NCBI GenBank assembly: GCA_947467345.1
Contig: CANIHD010000015.1
Coordinates: 19,022 to 83,021 of the forward strand
Source of the DNA: Alphaproteobacteria bacterium
Lineage (GTDB): Bacteria > Pseudomonadota > Alphaproteobacteria > Micropepsales > Micropepsaceae
DNA length: 64,000 bases
Direction: 5' to 3'
The notes under the pieces were generated by a model. That model had not been told where the DNA came from and searched no databases. It was given only the letters and a program-made list of their open reading frames with translations. Positions within the stretch are counted from its first letter, which is position 1. Every line of letters starts with the position of its first letter. Made by a program: the position numbers and the translations under genes. Positions 56,063 to 64,000 of this stretch are shown here, one piece after another.

Positions 56063-56845
56063 GCAACTCTCCCTCCGACGTGGGTTACCAACGGACGTGC
56101 GGCGCCAAATCCTCCGCCAACCGCCAATCGGCGATTGTTCGGAACACATACGACCCAGCTGGTCCTATCTATTCGGACCATTGGGTGATTTTCGGAGGAG
56201 GTCCGGAAGTCTGCCGGTAGCTGTCGAGCGAAGAATCGAGAACTCGCTGCATTAGCGGGGAGTGCGTACCGCGATGCACGCTCGAAACGAAAAAACGCTC
56301 GAATGCGTATCTCTGGCTGCCTCCCCCGATAACAAGCCAGGTCATCACTTCAGTTTCGCTGCGCGTCTCCCATAAGATGCAGAACCGAATCGATGATACA
56401 TCACGGCGGATGAATAAAAGGCTGCGAATTGTGCCGGTTAGTGTGGTGAAAACGTACACGCAGTGTGGTGAAAACGAATACACCGCTCCGTGAATAGTGA
56501 GGCAATATTGCCGTTTCTTATGTCGCCATCACATTTGGACCATTGGTCCGACACCCTCTGTTCGAGAGCGTAAGCACTTTATTTAGACGCCTCAATCATC
56601 CGTTACCGGATGTTCCATGTCTGAAGCGAGCTAAGTATTTTCTCAGGAGATTTCTCGCCATCGCGAGCTGTTTCCATGGCAGATGCTCCATAAGACTTTC
56701 TGCAATGCAGCAGAAAACTGACGCTTCGCCTCGTTGAGTGGGCGATAATCAGCCTTACCTCGGAGCGGAAATCAGACCGCATCATCGATTGAATTGTGGG
56801 GAGTTAGAATCGCACAATTTATTTTCGAGAACTTGAAGGGGAAAT
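56063..56845. other. AT-richer intergenic region without an intact gene
   Basis: I see no convincing gene in this stretch. It holds a 22-base-period direct repeat (56440-56483), the inverted repeat GGACCATTGGTCC (56535-56547), and the promoter region of the LysR-EAL gene near 56063-56170. Base composition is lower in GC than in the preceding 50 kb. It looks like eroded, possibly transferred DNA. Confidence 0.5.
56440..56483. repeat. Two 20-22 base direct repeats
   Basis: AGTGTGGTGAAAACG occurs at 56440-56454 and 56462-56476, 22 bases apart, each followed by a short ending in TACAC. Each unit starts GTGT and ends ACAC. Tandem short repeats of this kind occur in the ends of some insertion sequences (for example the IS21 family) and at two-helical-turn operators. 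No transposase gene is adjacent, so either reading is open. Confidence 0.5.
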
Positions 56846-57445
56846 CTAACGGCAGGGAACCAACCGCTCTACGCCTAGAGAATTGTCTACCAAATTGGGC
56901 ACGATAACTCTGTTCAAACCGCCTCTTCCGGTTTCCATGTGGAGTTTCAAACAATCTCGCCCAGGTGACTTCCACGGATCGAGCTTCGCGTATAATTCGC
57001 GGTCGATGTTCACATACACCTCTTTTGCGTTTGGGTACGGAAACACTGTCGCACTTCGACTACCTTACCGACCAATCCCTTTTCTGATTACCTCCGCTTT
57101 TATTTCAGAATGCAGTGGCGTTTGGCCGGTGAAATACGCCACCTCCACATCAACACGAGCGCAGTAGTAGCAGATGAAACAGCTGAATAACGGTATTGCA
57201 AAGATCACGGATGCCATCGAAAAATCGCGGCCCATCTTTGTCACCGCTGATGCGACTACAATACTCAACCAAACACCAATGCCTATTCCTGCAACTACGC
57301 AGAACACGAATAGAAGGGGATGCATCGGATCGGTTAGCCTAGTGCGATCCAAACAGGCCACCGCTAAAGCAATTGCGATGACCATCAGAAAGCCTAGAGC
57401 TCGCTTTCTAGTGGTACTCGACGGTTTAGACGTGTCGTCTGACAT
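56846..57445 (-). pseudogene. Membrane-protein gene interrupted by one in-frame stop
   Basis: The first 126 codons encode three transmembrane helices (FLMVIAIALAVACL, PLLFVFCVVAGIGIGVWLSI, SVIFAIPLFSCFICYYCA). After a TAA at 57065-57067 the same frame continues without interruption for about 72 codons (VFPYPNAKEVYVNIDRELYA, GRDCLKLHMETGRGGLN). The continuation resembles the soluble tail of three-helix membrane proteins of unknown function. One C-to-T change from a glutamine codon would explain the stop. It could also be read as a 126-residue intact protein. It is flanked by repeats and tRNA-Arg. Confidence 0.55.
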
Positions 57446-57721
57446 TGCGTATTGTTTGGATATCGACCACCGACAATCAATCCGGGCGATTAAGTTTTGT
57501 TGCCTTCCGGTCTAAACAACCGGACGGCGAGCCAAGAGACCTAGACCCTCCAGCAGGTCCAAACGAAAATGCCTCTATGTTTGGACCATTTAGGTATGCC
57601 CCCGCCGCCTTCGAGGGCCCCTTCACACATGCGGCCTGTGTGATAGAAACACTTCCCGCTGGAGCGTTCCTGGAGGCAATGGCGAGACAAACGGGATAGT
57701 CTTCCCGCTAAGTCGTTGAAA

Positions 57722-57798
57722 GACCCCGTAGCTCAGCAGGATAGAGCGGCAGATTCCTAATCTGTAGGTCGCACGTTCGAATCGTGTCGGGGTCGCCA
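57722..57798 (+). tRNA. tRNA-Arg (CCT)
   Basis: The cloverleaf is complete: acceptor GACCCCG pairs with CGGGGTC, the anticodon stem GCAGA/TCTGT holds loop TTCCTAA with anticodon CCT, and the T arm is GCACG-TTCGAAT-CGTGT. CCA is encoded. It reads AGG codons. It borders the AT-richer region on its left, and tRNA-Arg genes are common integration sites, but no integrase or duplicated tRNA end is visible. Confidence 0.96.
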
Positions 57799-57856
57799 TT
57801 GAAACCGGCGCATCTGTGTTAGTGAGAGTCATAAACCTGTCGAATTGGGGGCCATC

Positions 57857-60790
57857 TTGCGAGTAGGCGTAGCAGTGTGCAGTGCAGTTGGGATTTTGGC
57901 TGTTTCTCCGGCCCGTTCCGATAACCTCAACATCACAACCAAGACCACCAACGCCGTTGCAACCGCCACGGCCGCCAACGCCAGCCCCGGCAACATCACC
58001 ATATCGTCGGCGGGCTCCGTCGAAACCAATGCTATCGGCGCCGCGGTCACGATCGATTCCAACAATTCCGTAATAAATAGCGGCACGATTTCGAACAGCG
58101 TGGGTACCGGCGCGGTGGGCGTCCGCCTTACTGCCGGCAAGAGTGGCTCATTCACGAACAATGGAACCATCACGATTACGGGCACCGGCTCGCCACTGAC
58201 GTCGACGGGTCAGTCCGGCATCCTGCTCGACGGCACAGGAATATTCACCGGCGATATTTCCATGAATGCCGGATCCAAATTGACGATTTCCGGTTCGGGA
58301 CCGATCGCCATCTCGCTGAGAACCGAGATGGTAGGAAATGTGAATCTTGGCGGGACGATTGAGGCGTCGGGAACAAGCGCGGCCGGCCTTCGCACGTCCA
58401 CCACGATTACCGGCGCCATCGTGCAATCGGGCTCAATCACCACAAAAACGGGAACGTCGAGTACCTCGACTCTGAACACGACGCCGAATTCGCCGTTCGG
58501 CATCGGTGGCAGTGTTACGGGCGGCATCTTGAATGTCGGCCCTACGAGCACGTCGAGCGCGGCCCAAGGTGTCATAACCTCTCTCGGCACCCTCCCTGCA
58601 GTCATTATTGCGCCCAGCGTCGGACTTAACACGGCGGGGATCACCATCGGCGCAGTCCAGGATGCGACAACCGCAGGTTACGGGTTCATCAATCGCGGTA
58701 GGATTCTCTCCATCGGCGATCAGCCGAGCACCAGCACCATCGGCGTGCAAATCGGTGAAACCGCCGACAGCAACGCCAATCAGAGCACAACGATCGTGGG
58801 CGGTATTTTTAATCGCGGCACGATTTCCGCGACGGCCACCAGCGCGAATACGAATGCCACCAGCGTGCCGGTAGCAGCGTCAAACGCGACAGCCATATTC
58901 ATCGGCGGCAAGGCAATCGTGCCCGCCATCAGCAATGACGCGACCATATTTGCGGAAACCGGCGGACCCGCGGGCGGGAATGCCATTGGTATTACTATGA
59001 ATGCCAGTGCCAATGTGAGCTCTCTCAACAACGCCGGCGCGATCATTGCGAGCGCGAGTACCACCGACAACACGATCGCCTCGTTGTCCGCGGCTGCAAT
59101 TCAGGACTTTTCCGGCAAACTGAACAACATCAACAATGGCGGCAGCATCACGGCGACGGCAACGACATTGACCAATGGAGCGCAGGTCGCCATTGCCGCC
59201 GACTTGCGCAACAGCACGATCGCAACAACATTCAACAATGTGGGCCGGGTGACTGGCGATATTCAGTTCGGCATCGCAGCCGGGCACAAGCTTACGATTG
59301 AAGGCGTCAACGCCATCGTCTCAGGCCGTGTCACGACCGTTTCTGTCGGCACCGTAGATATTGATGTGGCGAAGAACGGTGGCGGCGGCACGCTCGATAC
59401 AGCAGGCGTCAGCCGCGCGCGCACGTTGACCGTCGGTTCAAACGGCAAATTGAATTTGCGTCTCGGACAGAGCGCTGCCGCGATTGTCGCGACGACGGGA
59501 GACGCAACATTCAGCCCGGGCTCCCGCATCACCGTGGTTCCTGCGGCGCTGGTTACAACCGGCAATTACACGCTCGTCCAGTCGGCCACCGCGCTCACCT
59601 TCGGTGACTTTGCGGGGACCACCTCGCAGATCGGTGTCCCTTTCCTCTTCAACGGCGCGGTCAGCAAAACGGACAAGGCGCTGTCGCTTTCGATCACGCG
59701 CAAGACGGCTGATCAGCTCGGTCTCACTGGCGATATCGCGGCCATCTATGAACCCGCAATAGCGTCGGGACTTCTGGACAACCTACTTGGTGCAGCCTTG
59801 GTGGGCCTGCCCTCGGCTGCTGCCTTAACTGCCGTTTTGGAAGACTTGTCGCCGAAGCTCAGCAATGCGCCGAAAGCAACGGCCGCAGCACTTACCGACT
59901 TCGCTACCGGCCCCGTTGGCGCGCGCCAGCGTACGCTGCATTTCGCCAATGAAGGCGGTGGCGGCTTCGGGGTGTGGGGCCAGGGTTTCCGCCGCTCCTT
60001 CACCGATTCGCGTCCCGGCAATCTCGATTGGGACGGATATGGCGGCACATTCGGGCTCGAATGGGCGCAGCCGGGAGCAAGCCATTTCGGCGTGGCCGTC
60101 ACCTATTTCAGCAGCGACGACGATGGCGGCAGCACCGCGAAATCGAAACTCGATAACGACATGACCCTGGTGTCGTTCTATTCCAGCCTTGGAAGCCCAG
60201 GCGTGTTTGTGGATTCGCAGATCGGCATCGGCTTCGGAAATGCGCACGGTACGCGCACCGTCAATATCGGCTCGCTGACACGCGTCGCCAACACATCGAA
60301 TTGGACAACGCTTCTCGCCAGCGGCGCGGTTACGGCTGGGTACGCGCTTGAAGCAGGTGGATTAAAGCTTACGCCGCAAGTCGGGATTAGCGGATTCACG
60401 CTGGCCCATAGCGGCTATTCCGAAACTGGTGGCGGCGCAGGCGTCAATCTCGCGATCGAGAACTATTCGGAACAATCGGCAAGCGGTTTTGTTGGCCTCG
60501 GCGCCGGCGGCGCCTTCGAAGTGGCCGGCACACGCTTCTCGCCGCAAATGTTGGTCGGATGGCGCAGAGAATTTTATGCCAACACGCCGCATGTCGGCGT
60601 GACATTCGACACGGGCAGCGCCAATTCCTTCAATGTTACGGCGCCCGCAGGTGAGAAATCCGCGGCCGTCGTCGGCGTAGGGCTCGATATGAGCTACGGC
60701 GCCTGGCTTATGACAATTGGATATGACGCGTCGTTCGGCTCGAAAGTCCGCTCGCAATCCGTGGGACTTACACTCGGCACGCGGTTTTAA
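57857..60790 (+). CDS. Autotransporter (type Va) with large passenger domain
   Basis: The 977-residue protein has an N-terminal signal peptide (GVAVCSAVGILAVSPARS) but no ATG; I chose the TTG at 57857 because GGGGG lies five bases before it, and a TTG at 57845 is the alternative. Residues about 25-690 form the passenger, rich in Ser, Thr, Gly, Asn and Ala with repeated Gly-Thr-Ile and Asn-Asn-Gly themes that suggest a beta-helix. Residues about 710-977 form the outer-membrane barrel (VWGQGFRRSFTDSRPGNLDW, YALEAGGLKLTPQVG, MLVGWRREF), ending in phenylalanine as needed for BAM insertion. Adhesion or surface display is likely, but the ligand is unknown. Confidence 0.88.
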   Translation: MRVGVAVCSAVGILAVSPARSDNLNITTKTTNAVATATAANASPGNITISSAGSVETNAIGAAVTIDSNNSVINSGTISNSVGTGAVGVRLTAGKSGSFTNNGTITITGTGSPLTSTGQSGILLDGTGIFTGDISMNAGSKLTISGSGPIAISLRTEMVGNVNLGGTIEASGTSAAGLRTSTTITGAIVQSGSITTKTGTSSTSTLNTTPNSPFGIGGSVTGGILNVGPTSTSSAAQGVITSLGTLPAVIIAPSVGLNTAGITIGAVQDATTAGYGFINRGRILSIGDQPSTSTIGVQIGETADSNANQSTTIVGGIFNRGTISATATSANTNATSVPVAASNATAIFIGGKAIVPAISNDATIFAETGGPAGGNAIGITMNASANVSSLNNAGAIIASASTTDNTIASLSAAAIQDFSGKLNNINNGGSITATATTLTNGAQVAIAADLRNSTIATTFNNVGRVTGDIQFGIAAGHKLTIEGVNAIVSGRVTTVSVGTVDIDVAKNGGGGTLDTAGVSRARTLTVGSNGKLNLRLGQSAAAIVATTGDATFSPGSRITVVPAALVTTGNYTLVQSATALTFGDFAGTTSQIGVPFLFNGAVSKTDKALSLSITRKTADQLGLTGDIAAIYEPAIASGLLDNLLGAALVGLPSAAALTAVLEDLSPKLSNAPKATAAALTDFATGPVGARQRTLHFANEGGGGFGVWGQGFRRSFTDSRPGNLDWDGYGGTFGLEWAQPGASHFGVAVTYFSSDDDGGSTAKSKLDNDMTLVSFYSSLGSPGVFVDSQIGIGFGNAHGTRTVNIGSLTRVANTSNWTTLLASGAVTAGYALEAGGLKLTPQVGISGFTLAHSGYSETGGGAGVNLAIENYSEQSASGFVGLGAGGAFEVAGTRFSPQMLVGWRREFYANTPHVGVTFDTGSANSFNVTAPAGEKSAAVVGVGLDMSYGAWLMTIGYDASFGSKVRSQSVGLTLGTRF

Positions 60791-60807
60791 AACAGATTGG
60801 TGTGGCG

Positions 60808-61923
60808 TCAGCTATTGGGGAAGAATTTCTCCATGCGCGGCGTCACGCCGTTCTTCTTCAGCTCGTCCAGCCACATTTTGTGAATACGAGGATCCTGATC
60901 CTCATATTCGATCTGATCGCCGCCTTCTTTGAGGCTGAGTGAAACCGCGCCCTTGTCGCCCGGCTTCACGCCGATCAATGAACGGCGATTGGCGAAGGTG
61001 AAGGGATAGCGCAAACTGCCCACCGCCGTCGCGAGATAGCGCGCCGGCGCATTTGATGTGGCGAAGTGCTGATGGAACTAGCGGTCGCAGGGCGGGAATA
61101 CCGTGCCGTGTTTCCAATCGATGCGCACAAAATCCTTGTCGTGCTCGTACCACAGAAGCGAATAGCCCTGCCCGGTGACGCATATGACGTGGAAGCTGGG
61201 CCCGTGACGATGGCCCTTCTTGTAGGTGCCGACCGGCATTTCCGAGATATGCGCGTGCATGGTGCCATCAGCCAAAACGAACATGATGTTGGAGCCGCCG
61301 GCGCCGCGGTCGCCCCATGATTTGAGTTCAATGCCCGCCAGATCGGGAACGAAATTCGTCTCCCACATATGGTTGCCCTGCTTGACGGTGATGAGATCGC
61401 CTTCGCCGGTGTAATAATCTTCCTTGCCGCCGCGTTCCGCGAAATCGAAATCGTTTTCGAATACGAAGCGTTCATTGTGAAACGTGTTCATCACCAACGG
61501 TAAATCCGTGGTGCTCACCACGAGTGCGCGCTCGCGGCCAGATGCGTTGTAGAGCCGATGTTTTGCATTCAGCGGAATCGCGAAGAGGCTTTTCGGGCCC
61601 CACTCGAAGCTACGCCGCTCGCCGCCAGCAAGCTCGATCTCGGTGCTGCCGCGACCCTCAAGAACGTAGAAAACATCTTCGTATAAATGGCGTTACGGCA
61701 TGGTTGAGGCGCCGGGCGCGATGTCGAACAGGAACATATTGCAAAAATCGCCGCGGCCTTTGAGATGAACAGCGGCGCCGTTCACGCCATAGCGCGCCCA
61801 TGGCTTGGTTTCGACCGAGAAGAGATCGATGCCGTAATGCTCGGTAACGGGAAGCCCCTCGTTCTTCAACCAATCCAGATAGGGATCGATGCCGTAACGC
61901 GCCGCTGGCGTAATCTCATTCAT
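60808..61923 (-). pseudogene. Cupin-domain protein gene with two in-frame stops
   Basis: From the ATG at 61923 (GGGGAG upstream) the minus frame encodes a bicupin of about 371 residues, broken by TAA at 61693-61695 and TAG at 61078-61080 and otherwise open. Cupin segments are RHLYEDVFYVLEGRGSTEIE, KHRLYNASGRERALVVS, HMWETNFVPD, GTMHAHISEMPVGTYKKGHR and FHQHFATSNAPARYLAT. The histidine-rich set suggests a metal site. The contexts MP*RHLYE and DR*FHQHF are consistent with glutamine codons changed to stops by C-to-T. The stop at 60808 is convergent with the autotransporter. It follows eutA by 40 bases. Confidence 0.8.
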
Positions 61924-61963
61924 GTTCGTCTCCCCGCCGCCGGCAAAACCGGCGATCATATTT

Positions 61964-63454
61964 TTATGAAAACAGCAGCGACTTGATCACCACCGGCACC
62001 ACACCCGGGAGGTTCACCAATTCGCCCACGTCAACAAAATCCAGATCCTGCAATTGCACGCCGTCGATCGATACCAACGGGCTGGTAAGGCCAAATTCAT
62101 CCCGCAGAAGATGCCCGAACGTTTTTCCGAAATCGCCATCGATCACCAGGATGAGGAGCGCGTCGCGCCGCTTCGGTGAGACGGTATCCGCAATGGCGCC
62201 CGCTGCTGCGGCCAATTTCGCGTATTCGGGCGCGTGCGGCCAGGTGAAAGCTAGAGCAAGACGCGACGCGGGATCCAAATCGGCACGGGCGATCGCGGCC
62301 GAGATGGAATGCGCCAGAGTGGTGCGATTCGGTTCACTCTCCATATCGATGCGCACCACCGGCACATTGTGAACCGGAAGCACGTTCGGATTGGGAAGAT
62401 AAATGGTCTTGCCGCTGACCTGTACAGTGAACTGTGAAGCGCCGATGACGGTAGCCCTAATCCCCTGCCCCGGATCCAGAATAGGGATCTGAAGCCGGCG
62501 CGAAAATTCGGCGCGCAACGCTTCCGCCAGATCCATGGCAATATCGCCGAACGCGCGTTGCTCGCGGCCAAACAAATATTCCGAAACGCCGCCTGAAAAT
62601 GTTACGCACTTGGGGCGCCGTAATGACGCCAATGCTTCCGTCAGCATGAGCTTGCGGCCCAATGCATCCGGCGCCTGACCGATGATGAAATCCACCGCAA
62701 CACCGGCAAGGCGTTGCGCAACGGCGCGGCGCACCTCCGCATGTGCGAGAGTTTCCGGATCGGTCGCCACGCCAAGATCTTCGGCTGCGGCCAAAGCCGA
62801 GTCATCGACGCGCGTCCACGCGCCATCCGCATCGGCGGCAATCAGGCGCCCGCCCACGGCAAAAGCACTGACGCTCACAATCTTGCCGCTGTCGATAAGC
62901 GCCAGTTTGGTCGTGCCTCCGCCAATATCGACATGCAGGAGGCATTGCTTACGGCTCTTCGGAATATTCACTGCGCCTGAACCATGGGCAGCTAGGGTGC
63001 ATTCCAGTCGATGCCCCGCCGTAGCGCAGACGAATTTCCCTGCCTCTTCAGCGAATAGCTCGTCGATGGCTTTCGCGTTCTTACGCTTAATGGCCTCGCC
63101 CGTAAGAATAACCGCGCCGCTATCGACGTATCCGCGTGCGAGACCCGCCTCGCGATAGGCATTCTGAATGAAGCCGCCCAATGATGCGGCATCGATTGCG
63201 CCGTCACTTAGAAACGGTGTCAGCATGATGGGAGAGCGCCAAATCACATCGCGTTTGGTCACCATGAACCGGCTGGATAGGCTCTGCGATTGGCGCTGCA
63301 TCAGGATTTTCGCGAAAAACAGATGCGATGTGGAGCTACCAATATCGATGCCGACTGTCGTCAGCTCCAGGCTCTCTTGCCCCCAGATGAAGCGTGCCAT
63401 CTCCTCGCGTTCGTTGTCGGAGACATGGCTGTGCTCGAGTTCGTCGTCATGCAT
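61964..63454 (-). CDS. eutA: Ethanolamine ammonia-lyase reactivase-like protein (EutA)
   Basis: The 496-residue protein has two actin-like ATPase motifs: TTVGIDIGSSTSHLFF and CLLHVDIGGGTTKLALI. It also has LTGEAIKRKNAKAIDELFAEEAG, and CVTFSGGVSEYLFGRE, which are typical of EutA, the ATP-dependent factor that exchanges damaged cobalamin in ethanolamine ammonia-lyase. I chose the ATG at 63454 because it matches family N-termini; a GTG at 63502 would add 16 residues. The enzyme genes eutB and eutC are not in this window, and both neighbours are broken genes, so the pathway may be partly lost or encoded elsewhere. Confidence 0.85.
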   Translation of the reverse strand: MHDDELEHSHVSDNEREEMARFIWGQESLELTTVGIDIGSSTSHLFFAKILMQRQSQSLSSRFMVTKRDVIWRSPIMLTPFLSDGAIDAASLGGFIQNAYREAGLARGYVDSGAVILTGEAIKRKNAKAIDELFAEEAGKFVCATAGHRLECTLAAHGSGAVNIPKSRKQCLLHVDIGGGTTKLALIDSGKIVSVSAFAVGGRLIAADADGAWTRVDDSALAAAEDLGVATDPETLAHAEVRRAVAQRLAGVAVDFIIGQAPDALGRKLMLTEALASLRRPKCVTFSGGVSEYLFGREQRAFGDIAMDLAEALRAEFSRRLQIPILDPGQGIRATVIGASQFTVQVSGKTIYLPNPNVLPVHNVPVVRIDMESEPNRTTLAHSISAAIARADLDPASRLALAFTWPHAPEYAKLAAAAGAIADTVSPKRRDALLILVIDGDFGKTFGHLLRDEFGLTSPLVSIDGVQLQDLDFVDVGELVNLPGVVPVVIKSLLFS

Positions 63455-63501
63455 GCGGGTTCGACATCGTTCCTGTGACGAAGAAGAAAGCAGGAGCTCC
63501 A

Positions 63502-63853
63502 CTGAACGTATTGGCGCGCTTTGGCGAGCAACTCGGGTGGTGTAGCCGCGGCTTCGACCATTAGCTTTTGCAGCTCGACACCTGAGATCGGCGAAATCTC
63601 AAGCCGCAGCCGTTTGGCGTCTTCCAGAAATTCCGAGTCTTTCACCATAGCGTCGAAGGCATGCTGCAGCATTACGGCGCGTTCCGGCGGAATGCCCGGC
63701 GGCGCCAGGAATGGCCGTCCCAAGGTGAGGCGCAAAAACACCAAGCGCAAAATCTGCCGGTCTTCCTCGGTGCGCGAGAGATCCATGACCCACGGCACAT
63801 CCAGCATATCGGGATGTTTCTTGAGCGCGACCTGCAAAAGGATTTTTATGGCT
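63502..63853 (-). pseudogene. TctC-type binding protein, N-terminus lost to an insertion sequence
   Basis: The frame encodes the C-terminal third of a tripartite tricarboxylate carrier binding protein: IKILLQVALKKHPDMLDVP, GRPFLAPPGIPPERAVML, FDAMVKDSEFLEDAKRLRLE and PELLAKARQYVQ. The N-terminal two thirds are missing where insertion-sequence DNA begins near 63854. The frame then runs past the expected end to 63361, inside eutA, so the native stop is also altered. It is therefore a fragment, and the same transport operon may once have supplied the EutA and cupin functions. Confidence 0.8.
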
Positions 63854-64000
63854 GGCTCTTCGCGTTTTTTAGTGGGCGATTTTTGCGGGATTTTACAACG
63901 CGGACAAGCCTGAGGTGAGGATTTTGAGTTTGAGGTATTCCTCGTCGCGCAGGCCATAGGCGCGGCGTTGGAGGACGCGGATTTTGTTATTGAAGCCTTC
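63854..64000 (-). mobile_element. End of an insertion sequence, probably ISL3 family
   Basis: The sequence from GGCTCTTCGCG (63854) into the window end carries the 3' end of a transposase gene, and its boundary cuts a TctC-type gene. GGCTCTT-type ends are typical of the ISL3 family as I know it. The other end lies beyond the window, so target duplication cannot be checked. Confidence 0.65.
63893..64000 (-). CDS. Transposase C-terminus (partial, cut by window edge)
   Basis: The minus frame from 64000 reads EGFNNKIRVLQRRAYGLRDE then EYLKLKILTSG and a TAA at 63893-63895. The EGxNNKIRxxxRRAYGxRxxxY pattern is the C-terminal end of DDE transposases of the ISL3 type. Only 35 residues are visible. 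It lies 39 bases from the proposed end of the element. Confidence 0.75.
   Translation of the reverse strand, partial: EGFNNKIRVLQRRAYGLRDEEYLKLKILTSGLSAL

Noticed and set aside
56169..56483. 104-codon minus frame covering the direct repeats
   Set aside because: The start lies inside the repeat, no family or ribosome site is seen, and the composition is not protein-like.
57445..57699. 84-codon plus frame before tRNA-Arg
   Set aside because: It starts at TTG opposite the start of the membrane-protein gene and has no recognisable feature.
57623..57832. Minus-strand frame across tRNA-Arg containing PTRFERATYRLG
   Set aside because: This translation is a known artefact of reading tRNA-Arg(CCT) backwards and recurs in many genomes as a false gene.
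60808..61923. Idea that TAA and TAG are reassigned to glutamine in this organism
   Set aside because: Many intact genes in the window end at TAA or TAG at the family-typical position, so the stops in this gene are mutations or errors.

Overview
The window looks like the chromosome of a GC-rich alphaproteobacterium with an outer membrane. Supporting signs are the ribF-ileS-lspA-DUF3035 order, the hisS-hisZ-hisG operon, a tRNA-His with A73 and no encoded G-1 (a derived alphaproteobacterial form), two FAD-less molybdenum hydroxylases of the isoquinoline oxidoreductase type, and many signal peptides and lipoproteins. I cannot name the genus from sequence alone.

Layout. 1-16 kb is mostly minus-strand core metabolism: pgi (cut by the window start), an inactive/active pair of M16 peptidases, DUF3035 lipoprotein, lspA, ileS, ribF, a MaoC hydratase, a HAD phosphatase, a TipF-like degenerate EAL protein, a REP-like inverted repeat, an OmpA-type lipoprotein, alanine dehydrogenase and an omega-aminotransferase. 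16-20 kb is plus-strand: groES-groEL behind a HrcA/CIRCE operator, two uncharacterised genes and tRNA-His(GTG). 20-23 kb is an accessory patch: an unknown, possibly nuclease-like protein, a decayed fragment of a molybdenum hydroxylase gene, a 24-residue membrane microprotein and a membrane protein. 23-33 kb holds two molybdenum hydroxylase operons that flank hisS-hisZ-hisG. 33-36.6 kb carries a ferric iron permease and, separately, its likely binding protein behind a Fur box.

36.7-51 kb has a frameshifted AsmA-like gene, an orphan polyamine-type binding protein, and an oligopeptide ABC system (oppB, oppC, fused oppDF) followed by four tandem paralogous OppA-like lipoproteins. This suggests one membrane core served by several binding proteins of different specificity. 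A ModA-like binding protein follows.

51-56 kb is a signalling cluster: a PilZ protein, a response regulator joined to a degenerate kinase-like ATPase domain, a probable GAF/PAS sensor without an output domain, and, convergent with these, a 735-residue single ORF that joins a LysR-type regulator to a receiver domain and a degenerate EAL domain. This architecture is the most unusual item in the window.

56-64 kb is AT-richer and decaying: a membrane-protein gene broken by one stop, tRNA-Arg(CCT), a large autotransporter, a cupin gene with two in-frame stops, an intact eutA-like reactivase gene without its enzyme genes, and a TctC-type binding-protein gene truncated by an insertion sequence that runs off the window end.
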